In this document: positions 1 through 5,742 of the stretch, piece by piece
Layout of the letters: the number at the start of each line of letters is the position of its first letter
Numbering within the stretch: position 1 is the first letter of the stretch
Origin: Paracoccaceae bacterium
GTDB lineage: Bacteria; Pseudomonadota; Alphaproteobacteria; Rhodobacterales; Rhodobacteraceae
DNA: 5,829 bases
Assembly (NCBI GenBank): GCA_016765235.1
Contig: JAESQH010000033.1
Span: forward strand, 31,614 to 37,442
Direction of reading: 5' to 3'
Notes under the pieces: generated by a model
Databases searched by the model: none
Seen by the model: only the letters and a program-made list of their open reading frames with translations
What the model was told of the DNA's origin: nothing
Program-made: the position numbers and the translations under genes

Positions 1-195
1 GGTGAAATGCATCCATGGGAGCAACGACGGGTTAAGGGGAATTTGTATCCGGCAAATCAATCTGATTGGCCGATATATGCGCAAATTTTCGAGAGTAGCG
101 ACGTCGCGATTTGCGCAGAACACGGGATTAAGTCAAACGCGATGGAATGGCTTTTCGCCAGTGCTTTTGCAAACGAGTTATTGACCGGAGCGTAA
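1..195 (+). CDS. 3' end of an unidentified protein gene (5' truncated by the window)
   Basis: The frame beginning at base 1 is open from the window edge to a TAA at 193-195, giving the last 64 residues of a longer protein. The first ATG inside it (position 7) has no ribosome-binding site, so it is not the real start. The tail is soluble in character, with no membrane segment. It includes a short stretch, IFESSDVAICAEHGIKSNAM, that reads like a folded cytoplasmic enzyme, but I cannot name the family. Its stop lies 4 bases before the start of the acyltransferase gene on the same strand, so the two are probably co-transcribed. By context it may belong to polysaccharide biosynthesis (glycosyltransferase or modifying enzyme), which is inference only. 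Confidence 0.7.
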   Translation, partial: GEMHPWEQRRVKGNLYPANQSDWPIYAQIFESSDVAICAEHGIKSNAMEWLFASAFANELLTGA

Positions 196-199
196 GCCA

Positions 200-1210
200 A
201 TGCGAGTTGAGTTCCAACGACCAAAAGCGCGGTTTCTCACTGAAATCGAAGTTGGTAAAGGAATAGGTATTACACTAGTTGTCGTCGGCCATCTGGTCGC
301 CGTATCCACGTTCGGGCCGGATTGGTATGCGGCGTTAAAACGATTGATATATCAATTCCACATGCCGTTATTCATGTATCTTAGCGGGTTCTCCTTCGCT
401 TGGATACGTCCGTTCAACCTTGGCATACCGTTCGTGACATTCCTGAAAAAGCGTGCAAGCCGATTGCTAATCCCGTTTGCAGTTTTCGGAGCAATCATTA
501 TTTTGGCCAAATACGGCGCACAATTCATAGTGTTCGTAGACAACGCACCTGACAGTCTCGGGGCGGGTTTTGTGGCGCTAGTAATCGACACCGAGAAAAG
601 CCCTGCCCTTTCCATTTGGTATGTATTCGTGTTGTTCGTCTTCAGCGTAATGACTTTTCTTGTCAGAGACCTGACCAACAAACGCATATTTGGACTACTC
701 GCTCTATCACTGGTAATGCACTTCAGCAAAGTGCCAGACATCCTATACTTGAACCGCGTTTTTTACTTCTTTCTGTTTTTCGTCCTTGGATTGCTAGTTG
801 CGCGTAATTACGACACGCTCGTTGGCATTCTTAAACGGTTTGGGTTGATTGGTGTAATTGCGTTCTTGATCGGCGGGGGCATCGTCCTTTCCATGAACCG
901 GATTTCTGGGGAGACCAAGCTGATAACAGGCTTGCTTTCACTACCTGCAATTCACTACATTTCTTTGACCCTAACTGGGCCAATAGCCAAAATGTTCGAA
1001 TGGATAGGGGGATATTCTTTCCCAATATACTTGATGAACACATTAACAATTGGTGGGTTCAAAGCGCTCTATATTATACTAATGTCCAGTATGACTACAT
1101 TTTTCCCGCTGTATCTGTTGGGCGCGACGGTTTTCGGATTGCTGTTACCAATCGGACTTTACAATGTCACATACCGCATATTGCCCGGCGTTGCCAAATT
1201 CCTGAAATAA
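200..1210 (+). CDS. Acyltransferase-3 family membrane protein (probable glycan O-acetyltransferase)
   Basis: A 336-residue, very hydrophobic protein with about ten predicted membrane segments, typical in length for acyltransferase-3 proteins lacking the C-terminal SGNH domain. Near the N-terminus it shows the family pattern: KGIGITLVVVGHL (residues 20-32, with the likely catalytic His31), then FHMPLFMYLSG (53-63), the second conserved block of the OafA/WecH/fucose-4-O-acetylase-like group. Such proteins transfer acetyl or other acyl groups across the inner membrane to sugars of lipopolysaccharide, capsule or exopolysaccharide; the actual substrate cannot be read here. The ATG at 200 is supported by GGAG at 187-190, nine bases upstream, and follows the preceding stop by four bases, suggesting an operon. 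The stop at 1208-1210 faces the stop of the sulfotransferase on the other strand, with only three bases between. Family assignment is firm; glycan acetylation is inferred from family and neighbours. Confidence 0.9.
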   Translation: MRVEFQRPKARFLTEIEVGKGIGITLVVVGHLVAVSTFGPDWYAALKRLIYQFHMPLFMYLSGFSFAWIRPFNLGIPFVTFLKKRASRLLIPFAVFGAIIILAKYGAQFIVFVDNAPDSLGAGFVALVIDTEKSPALSIWYVFVLFVFSVMTFLVRDLTNKRIFGLLALSLVMHFSKVPDILYLNRVFYFFLFFVLGLLVARNYDTLVGILKRFGLIGVIAFLIGGGIVLSMNRISGETKLITGLLSLPAIHYISLTLTGPIAKMFEWIGGYSFPIYLMNTLTIGGFKALYIILMSSMTTFFPLYLLGATVFGLLLPIGLYNVTYRILPGVAKFLK

Positions 1211-1213
1211 GCG

Positions 1214-2098
1214 TTAATCGCCAGCTATAAGCCAGTCAGACAGGTCGGTGTTCGTCAGTTGGCCCAACAGTTCAATATCCTCCCGAAATGCTGTTTGCAA
1301 CTTTTTGTGCATTGCACCCGGCAATGGAGTACGGCTGCGCTCTTGCAAGTTCCACGTTTCCAATCTCCTGAAAAAACCGGTTTGTAACGGTGGGATGTGT
1401 AGTGTATGGCGTACGGTTAATGCCGCTTCTTTGAAGTGTTGAACGACCATGGATTTGTGTTTCTTGGCGGCATTCACCACGGGAAAAGTGTAGCGGCCGT
1501 CATCTATCAGTTCAAGAAACGCCTGCACTTCTAACCAGACTCTGCGCGGTTCAGCACGAAAATCATTGTTAAAAATGATATGAACGCGTTCGCGAGGCAC
1601 ATGTTTATATAGCCGTTGCAACTGGTCACCCAATTGGCAAATCCGTTTGTAATACAACATTTGAACATCGGTCCCGGGCGGTGACAATGCTGTTCCCCTA
1701 TCGCGTGCCTCTTGCAGTTCCCAAGCCTGTTCAAAACTTGGGCTAGTTTCATAACCTGAAAATACATGCTGCTCGTAAAGGGCTGGTGCCATTTCCAGGG
1801 GACTGCGCAGCATAACAATATAGCGGGCGTTTGGGCATTCCTTTTCAATTCTTGGAACTGCCACTTGCGAATACAGATAAAAAACCGAGGCTTCGCCAAC
1901 TGTTTTTGCACCCGCATCCCTAAATAATGCAGCGTAAGCTGCTGGATCTTTAAACCCGCCGTGTTTGTGATCGCTGTTATAATGATGCGGTTCTTTTGGC
2001 GTGGCCATAAATACTGCCGGATGATCCGAAAGAAATTGCGCCATCGCTGTCGTGCCGGTTTTCGGGGCACCAATTATGAAAAAATCAGGTTTAGTCAT
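1214..2098 (-). CDS. PAPS-dependent sulfotransferase domain protein
   Basis: A 294-residue protein of the P-loop-like sulfotransferase superfamily, normal length for a single-domain bacterial member. The 5'-phosphosulfate-binding loop is clear at the N-terminus: FFIIGAPKTGTTAM (residues 6-19) with the expected Lys13. The second cofactor region is RYIVMLRSPLEMAPALYEQ (92-110), in which Arg98 is the expected 3'-phosphate contact. The serine normally eight residues later is Ala106 here. A later FPVVNAAKKHKS segment matches the N-x-x-K type element found in these enzymes, and the end LSDWLIAGD is a normal terminus. It would move sulfate from PAPS to a hydroxyl or amine of a sugar or other small acceptor in the cytoplasm. 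The start ATG (2096-2098) gives the usual MTKPDFFIIGAPK beginning; no strong ribosome-binding site precedes it. It is convergent with the acyltransferase gene and divergent from galU. Substrate unknown. Confidence 0.9.
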   Translation of the reverse strand: MTKPDFFIIGAPKTGTTAMAQFLSDHPAVFMATPKEPHHYNSDHKHGGFKDPAAYAALFRDAGAKTVGEASVFYLYSQVAVPRIEKECPNARYIVMLRSPLEMAPALYEQHVFSGYETSPSFEQAWELQEARDRGTALSPPGTDVQMLYYKRICQLGDQLQRLYKHVPRERVHIIFNNDFRAEPRRVWLEVQAFLELIDDGRYTFPVVNAAKKHKSMVVQHFKEAALTVRHTLHIPPLQTGFFRRLETWNLQERSRTPLPGAMHKKLQTAFREDIELLGQLTNTDLSDWLIAGD

Positions 2099-2302
2099 TG
2101 TAACGGAAATTTCTTTAACAACTTGGAGCGACGATTACATAGAACCAGGCCTCTGTCACGCTAGAACGTATCTTCAAATGCAACACGTAAAATTGGGAAC
2201 GGATGGACGAATTATATTCGTCGGATTAGGAAACCACATTTTGAACATCCCCACTGCCATAAAGGCAAGTAAAATCAGAGAAAGTTTACGGGAGGTATTT
2301 AC
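2099..2302. other. Divergent intergenic region between sulfotransferase and galU
   Basis: About 200 bases between the sulfotransferase start and the small ORF hold no recognisable gene. A plus-strand frame is open from about 2052 to 2318, but its first part lies antisense to the sulfotransferase N-terminus and the rest resembles nothing I know. The region is AT-richer than the genes and should hold the sulfotransferase promoter. I could not pick a convincing pair of -35/-10 boxes on the minus strand. Confidence 0.5.
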
Positions 2303-2392
2303 ATGTGTCGAATTGTAGATTTAAATCCTGCGCTCAACGATAGCCAATGCCAGTCGTGTATTGCACAAGAAGGCTCTCGTTCCATATTTTAA
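2303..2392 (+). CDS. Possible 29-residue cysteine-containing small protein or leader peptide
   Basis: An ATG at 2303 opens a 29-codon frame ending in TAA at 2390-2392. It is preceded by GGGAGG (2290-2295) with a 7-base spacer, the strongest Shine-Dalgarno sequence in the window. The peptide begins MCRIVDLNPALN and contains Cys2, Cys16 and Cys19; the last two form a CQSC (CxxC) pair. It ends 28 bases before the galU start, so it could be a translated leader or a tiny metal- or thiol-binding protein. It may equally be a chance frame or the remnant of a larger gene. A possible promoter for galU lies inside its 3' half, which would argue against a leader function. No homologue is recognised. Confidence 0.3.
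   Translation: MCRIVDLNPALNDSQCQSCIAQEGSRSIF
2361..2390 (+). promoter_or_regulatory. Candidate sigma70-type promoter for galU
   Basis: TTGCAC at 2361-2366 and TATTTT at 2385-2390 are separated by 18 bases, acceptable as -35 and -10 boxes. Transcription would start near 2397, leaving a leader of about 25 bases before the galU ATG at 2421. Weak consensus matches like this occur by chance in AT-rich DNA, so this is a suggestion only. Confidence 0.3.
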
Positions 2393-2420
2393 TTTCGTCG
2401 TTTGTAAAGAAAAGTTTCTA

Positions 2421-3311
2421 ATGCACAAAATTACCAAAGCAGTATTCCCGGTCGCCGGCCTCGGAACAAGGTTCCTGCCCGCAACCAAAGCCATGCCGAA
2501 AGAGCTGCTGCCAATTATCGATAAACCGATCATTCAGTATGCGGTTGAAGAGGCGATTGCTGCAGGTATTACGGATCTTGTATTTGTCACCGGTCGCACA
2601 AAGCGTGCGATTGAGGATCACTTTGACAGCAATCTGGAACTTGAGGCGGTACTGTCGGAAAAAGGCAAAGATGACCTCCGTGACATGGTGCGCAATATTG
2701 TTCCCGCGGGGGTGAACTGCATTTTTGTGCGCCAACCCAAAGCACTTGGTCTAGGTCATGCAGTACTCTGTGCAGCGCCAGTGATCGGCGACGAGCCGTT
2801 TGCCGTATTGTTGGCCGATGACTTTATGCGTGGAGACATTCTACCAACCGAGGCGCTTTGTAAGGCTTACATGGAACATGGCAGGGCAGTAATCTCCGTT
2901 TCGAAAGTTCCTGATAGCGAAGTTTCCAAATATGGAATTATTTCTACAGGTGATTCAGGATTTGAAGGATTGCCGGCGGTAACAGGAATTATCGAAAAAC
3001 CGGCGCAAAAGGATGCACCATCTAATCTAGCCTCTATCGGAAGATATGTGTTTGGCCCTGGATTTTTTGAAATTCTACGCGAACAAAAACCGGGATATGG
3101 TGGTGAAATTCAATTGGCCGACGCCATCAACACGCTCGCCCGTCAATACGGAGTGCTGGCCGATTGCGTTGAAGCTACACGCTACGATTGCGGCTCGAAA
3201 TTCGGGTACTTGGAGGCAATTGTTGACACGGCGCTTGCGCATAAGGATTACTCGGAACAGTTTAGGGAATTGTTGATACAAAGGGTGGCGCGTAAAGACT
3301 TGGCAAAGTGA
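2421..3311 (+). CDS. galU: UTP-glucose-1-phosphate uridylyltransferase
   Basis: A 296-residue enzyme, very close to the usual GalU length (about 300), that makes UDP-glucose from UTP and glucose-1-phosphate in the cytoplasm. UDP-glucose feeds lipopolysaccharide, capsule, exopolysaccharide and osmoprotectant synthesis. The nucleotide-binding signature GLGTRFLPATKAMPKE is at residues 13-28, with the catalytic-region Lys27 in PKE. GLGHAV follows at 110-115, LADD at 131-134 (metal-binding aspartate region; E. coli GalU has LPDV here), YGII at 171-174, IEKP at 191-194, GGEIQLADAI at 227-236, and DCGSKFGY at 256-263. These cover all the blocks expected of an active enzyme. The ATG at 2421 is chosen because MHKITKAVFPVAGLGTR matches the family N-terminus; an in-frame TTG at 2361 would add 20 residues with no similarity. 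The ribosome-binding site is weak (AAAGAAAAG just upstream). It stands alone on its strand, with sulfotransferase divergent upstream and decayed DNA downstream. Confidence 0.97.
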   Translation: MHKITKAVFPVAGLGTRFLPATKAMPKELLPIIDKPIIQYAVEEAIAAGITDLVFVTGRTKRAIEDHFDSNLELEAVLSEKGKDDLRDMVRNIVPAGVNCIFVRQPKALGLGHAVLCAAPVIGDEPFAVLLADDFMRGDILPTEALCKAYMEHGRAVISVSKVPDSEVSKYGIISTGDSGFEGLPAVTGIIEKPAQKDAPSNLASIGRYVFGPGFFEILREQKPGYGGEIQLADAINTLARQYGVLADCVEATRYDCGSKFGYLEAIVDTALAHKDYSEQFRELLIQRVARKDLAK

Positions 3312-3912
3312 ATTAATTCGATGCCGTACAGTATGGCACTTAACTATCTGCAAGCCGAAATACACGAGTTTTCATTTGGCGAATCCCTAATTCTACGCCT
3401 CTTCAGACACAAAATTTAGGCCACCCGACTAGGCTGCTGACTTGCTAATCGGAACCAAGCAATTTTGGACTCCATGCCTTGCAACTCCTATTCCAGCGGA
3501 CCCGTGTATGAATCGCAGTTTGTGGGATTATTTCGCCGAAACAAAAACCGACGGATTGAAACTCAACCAACTTTCGTGCTCTGAACCGATGGCAAAGGGT
3601 GTGTGAGTAGCTTTGGGATTGCAGCAATGGGCCAAGTCCAATCGGTACCGTTCGTGTCTGGATACTACAGAATAGGCGGTTGGTCTAAGTAACCAAGTGT
3701 AATATAGCAAATCTTATTCTCCACCAAAACTTGACGACTGAAAAACGACGGCATTTCCTAGATTGATGCCATTCCCGTATCTCCGACCTTTTGCATAGCG
3801 CTCCGTGGCATCTGACCGATATTTTAGGGAACGCATTTGCCATCAGAATCGAACATCTACCAATTGCTAGAATTGGCCGTGCGCGCAGGCCACAACGAAC
3901 CAGTCTCGCCCA
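3312..3912. other. About 600 bp with no recognisable gene
   Basis: Stops are frequent in all plus-strand frames and no frame resembles a known protein. The longest minus-strand frames (for example 3685-4002) have arginine- and cysteine-rich, shadow-like composition. Short plus-strand frames exist, such as 3508-3606 (32 codons, MNRSLWDYFAETKTDG...) and 3603-3689 (GTG start), but neither has a ribosome-binding site or a recognisable family. The stretch is best read as decayed DNA at the edge of an integrated element. Confidence 0.6.
3322..3338 (+). terminator. Weak hairpin just after galU (possible terminator)
   Basis: Ten bases after the galU stop, TGCCGTA and TATGGCA can pair as a 7-base stem (one G-U pair) with a CAG loop. 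No run of T follows, so it is not a classic intrinsic terminator. It may help to stop or protect the galU transcript, or be incidental. Confidence 0.25.
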
Positions 3913-4050
3913 ATTTTCCCTGATAACAGGGAAAATACAGGGAAAACTCGCGTTTTTGACGAAGTTATGAGTGAACAAATCGAAATAGTTGCCCCATTGC
4001 AACTACTTACCAGCGATTTCCCTACCAGGGAACGTAGTTACTTGAACAGG
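3913..4050. repeat. Cluster of hairpins and CAGGGAA repeats
   Basis: Three perfect inverted repeats are packed here. ATTTTCCCTG/CAGGGAAAAT (3913-3922 and 3927-3936) forms a 10-base stem with a 4-base ATAA loop. TAGTTGC/GCAACTA (3986-3992 and 3999-4005) has a 6-base loop. TTCCCT/AGGGAA (4018-4023 and 4027-4032) has a 3-base loop. ACAGGGAAAA is tandemly repeated at 3926-3935 and 3937-3946, and the CAGGGAA core recurs at 4026-4032 and 4047-4053. AACTAC (4001-4006) also pairs with GTAGTT (4034-4039). The cluster ends about 30 bases before the recombinase tail. It could be a recombinase arm or accessory-protein binding region, an origin-like iteron group, or a repetitive extragenic element; the function is not known. 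Confidence 0.65.
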
Positions 4051-4084
4051 GAAGTTTGCACACAACTGCCCGACGTCTGCGCCT

Positions 4085-4240
4085 ATGAAACAGTTTCCCG
4101 AGCACTTAACCGCTTCTCTGGTTGGCCATAAGCCGGCTCGATCGGAGAAAAAGATGACGTGCGGGATATATTCTGCGGGCATTTCCGACGAGCAGAATCA
4201 GGTAATCGTTGACGGACTAGCGCTTCCAGAAGCGGTTCGG
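4085..4240 (+). pseudogene. C-terminal remnant of a tyrosine recombinase (phage/island integrase)
   Basis: The frame starting at 4085 encodes FPEHLTASLVGHK (residues 4-16), then MTCGIYSAG (24-32), then LALPEAVR. This is the usual end of a tyrosine-type integrase: the GH box (His15) followed by the catalytic tyrosine (Tyr29) in an F/GxYS-G context, then a short helix ending in LPEAVR. The catalytic Arg boxes (the first Arg and HxxR) and the whole core-binding domain are missing. I find no trace of them in any frame upstream, so at least four fifths of the gene has been lost. The open frame continues to a TAA at 4361-4363, but residues after about 4240 are out-of-frame reading of the next gene. 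In life such enzymes integrate genomic islands or phages; this piece cannot act. The ATG at 4085 is probably fortuitous. Confidence 0.7.
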
Positions 4241-4242
4241 CC

Positions 4243-4421
4243 ATGCGCAACCCGATACACGATATCGAAGCTTCGAGGAACGAGCGGCCATCATCGAATA
4301 CGATGGCGGTCTTTCAAGGTCGAAGGCGGAAGATGTAGCGGCCCAAGGCCAGAGTTTCCGTAATGCAGCCCATTATCGGCAAATGCTGGCCGACTATGTT
4401 CTCAATCGAAATATTGAGTGA
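4243..4421 (+). pseudogene. Frameshifted small hypothetical gene of an integrated element
   Basis: From an ATG at 4243 the sequence reads MRNPIHDIEA, then loses sense and stops. One frame over, from 4272, it reads FEERAAIIEYDGGLSRSKAE and continues to a TGA at 4419-4421 (49 residues). A single missing base at about 4271-4272 would join the two into one protein of about 60 residues, MRNPIHDIEA-FEERAAIIEY. The FEERAAIxEYDGGxxRxxAE pattern is one I associate with small hypothetical proteins, or tails of them, in proteobacterial integrated elements, though I cannot name a family. It overlaps the end of the integrase remnant, as genes in such elements often do. Function unknown; probably inactive because of the frameshift. 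Confidence 0.55.
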
Positions 4422-4683
4422 CCACCAAAACCCTCGGCGAGCTACTTCATCGGGGTTCGTCGGGGCAATTCACTGCTCTTTTCTTTATCAAACGGGTGTG
4501 ATGAATGCGGGAATACTCGGCCATTTCAGGCAGAGCCACGAGTTATTTTAAAGACTTCATGGCTCGCAACATAGCCAGTCATCAGAGCCCGAATTTGAAA
4601 GAAACCTCAAATGTCCAAAAATAGTGTAACTCACTGATAATACATCTCTTTTCCAGACAAAGCTTTCCAGGTCACTCTAATAG
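4422..4683. other. About 260 bp with no recognisable gene
   Basis: I see no coding frame with family resemblance. A weak inverted repeat, GAGCCA (4533-4538) with TGGCTC (4560-4565), encloses 21 bases and is probably incidental. Several stops interrupt every plus-strand frame except a 62-codon one (4363-4551) whose composition is not protein-like and which overlaps the preceding remnant. Confidence 0.5.
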
Positions 4684-4998
4684 AAGTATAGCACACTTCG
4701 CGAAGGGCTTAAAAAGGCCACTTTGCGGGCCAATTACGACTCTGCAACCGCCCTCGAACTCTTCGATATATTCATTAAATTATTGGAGAAATATATGAAC
4801 TTGACACCTATACGGGGAAATATCCCCGAACCAACCACCAAAGACATCGCAAACCGCCACCAGCTCGCCAAAGAAGTGAGTAGCTGGTTCGTTCGTCGAG
4901 ACGGAAAATCCTACGAAATCGATAACTTGAACGTGGCACTATCCAAGCCGGACGTGCAACGAGTTTGCCTCTACCGGATACATCAACGGCTTTTGTAA
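4684..4998 (+). pseudogene. Unidentified open frame, probably a gene fragment
   Basis: A frame is open from 4684 (after a TAG) to a TAA at 4996-4998. The upstream half reads LREGLKKATLRANYDSATAL and ELFDIFIKLLEKYM, an amphipathic helical stretch. Within it, an ATG at 4795 has GGAG (4785-4788) six bases upstream and would give a 67-residue product, MNLTPIRGNIPEPTTKDIAN onward, with a charged SSWFVRRDGKSYEIDN segment. Composition is protein-like across both halves, which suggests one longer gene whose 5' end is gone rather than a new short gene. The last dozen or so codons overlap the IS3 transposase remnant in another frame, so the natural C-terminus has probably been replaced. A perfect hairpin, CGGGGA/TCCCCG (4813-4828), lies inside. 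I recognise no family. Given the neighbour, a part of a restriction or defence operon is possible but unproven. Confidence 0.45.
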
Positions 4999-5103
4999 CC
5001 CGCGCCGGAGACACTCGGCATTAGGCTGGAAAAGTCCCTTGGCATTCGAAAGGATTGCGGCCTAAATGAGTTCATGGGGCGGCACTAAAGCGGGACAGGT
5101 CCA
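4976..5103 (+). mobile_element. 3' end of an IS3-family insertion sequence (transposase tail plus right end)
   Basis: In the frame of base 4976 the sequence reads GYINGFCNPRRRHSALGWKS then PLAFERIAA, with a stop at 5063-5065. This is the classic carboxyl end of IS3-family OrfB transposases (YI-x-FYNPRRRHSALGxxSPxxFE). The rest of the integrase core with its DDE residues is absent, so only about 30 codons remain. Beyond the stop, about 38 bases rich in GGGGCGGCACTAAAGCGGGA run to AGGTCCA at 5097-5103. That fits a right terminal inverted repeat ending in CA, as IS3 elements do. No matching left end (beginning TGGACCT) is seen elsewhere in the window. The left boundary is approximate, because the frame before 4976 does not look like transposase. 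The element is dead, and its right end abuts the nuclease remnant. Confidence 0.75.
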
Positions 5104-5737
5104 GTTTGAACAGTCTAATGACGACCCGCTCGGAACTTTCGGGCGCTTTGCTGATGCCTTTGATGTGTCCACGGCAATGCCGCTGGTGATCTATCTTTCA
5201 ATTACTTTACCGTCATCCGATCTCATAGACGCTCTAGATATATTGGAAAGCTACATCTTACGCCGAGATGTATGCGGGTTGACCACCAAGAACTACAACA
5301 AAGGCTTCGTGGGTATTATTGATCGCCTGCGTGAAAGTGAAGATGATATTCTGACCGCCCTTAAGATTCACCTTTCCTCTCGACAATCCGATATTGATCG
5401 CTGGCCCAATGACGACGAATTTCGACACCAGTGGCTCGAGCGCGATCAATATAAGCCCGCCCGTCAGCCGCGGTTGCGACACATTTTCGAAGCAATCGAG
5501 CGGCGGAATAGATCGAATCTGAACGAAGACATAGAGATTAAATCAACACTCACCATCGAGCACATCATGCCGCAAAAGTGGCAAGAAAGCTGGCCAGTTG
5601 AAGCAGAGCAAAGGCAACAGGATGAAGGCACCCACAACGGGCTATCGCCCAATGAAATCCTTCGTTCAAACAGTATTAACAAGATGGGTAATCTTACTCT
5701 GCTAACACACGAGTTAACCGCAAAAGTTGGTGACGGA
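5066..5737 (+). pseudogene. Truncated DUF262/DUF1524 (GmrSD-like) restriction nuclease, C-terminal part
   Basis: From residue 14 of this frame the protein matches the C-terminal half of DUF262-DUF1524 proteins, the family of the type IV restriction enzyme GmrSD that cuts modified phage DNA. Visible blocks are FEQSNDDPLG, FDVSTAMPLVIYL, then LESYILRRDVCGLTTKNYNK, a linker, and IKSTLTIEHIMPQKW, which carries the HNH-like catalytic motif (Glu165, His166, Pro169). NKMGNLTLLTHEL follows (Asn209 region). The N-terminal DUF262 nucleotide-binding domain with its DGQQR-type motif is missing. The first 13 residues (MSSWGGTKAGQVQ) are translated from the IS3 right end, so the ATG at 5066 is borrowed from the element. 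After AKVGDG at about 5737 the family sequence stops. The open frame runs on to 5824 with unrelated residues, losing the final 40-60 residues expected. It is almost certainly inactive, since one whole domain is absent. Confidence 0.8.
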
Positions 5738-5742
5738 GTTTG

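Noticed and set aside
352..741. 129-codon minus-strand ORF inside the acyltransferase gene
   Set aside because: A shadow of a confident membrane-protein gene, with no recognisable domain or ribosome-binding site.
2052..2318. 88-codon plus-strand frame overlapping the sulfotransferase start
   Set aside because: The first part is antisense to a confident gene and the rest resembles no family. It lacks a ribosome-binding site and overlaps the better-supported small ORF at 2303.
3685..4002. 105-codon minus-strand ORF across the repeat cluster
   Set aside because: Composition (many Arg, Cys, Phe, Trp without pattern) is that of a non-coding shadow. It crosses the inverted repeats and has no family resemblance.
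3913..4053. CRISPR-like array suggested by repeated CAGGGAA units
   Set aside because: Units are only 7-10 bases, unevenly spaced (11, 88, 21 bases), with no uniform spacers and no cas genes.
3967..4131. 54-codon plus-strand ORF beginning MSEQIEIVAPLQ, including an HTH-like YETVSRALNR stretch
   Set aside because: No ribosome-binding site. Its second half is an out-of-frame reading of the integrase remnant and its first half is composed of the hairpin/repeat cluster, so it is probably chance.
4533..4565. Inverted repeat GAGCCA ... TGGCTC as a terminator or element end
   Set aside because: Only 6 bp with a 21-base loop, no T-run and no gene ending nearby.
4696..4705. 10-base perfect palindrome CTTCGCGAAG as a possible operator
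   Set aside because: It lies inside the protein-like open frame, is short, and is not associated with a promoter or regulator gene, so chance is likely.
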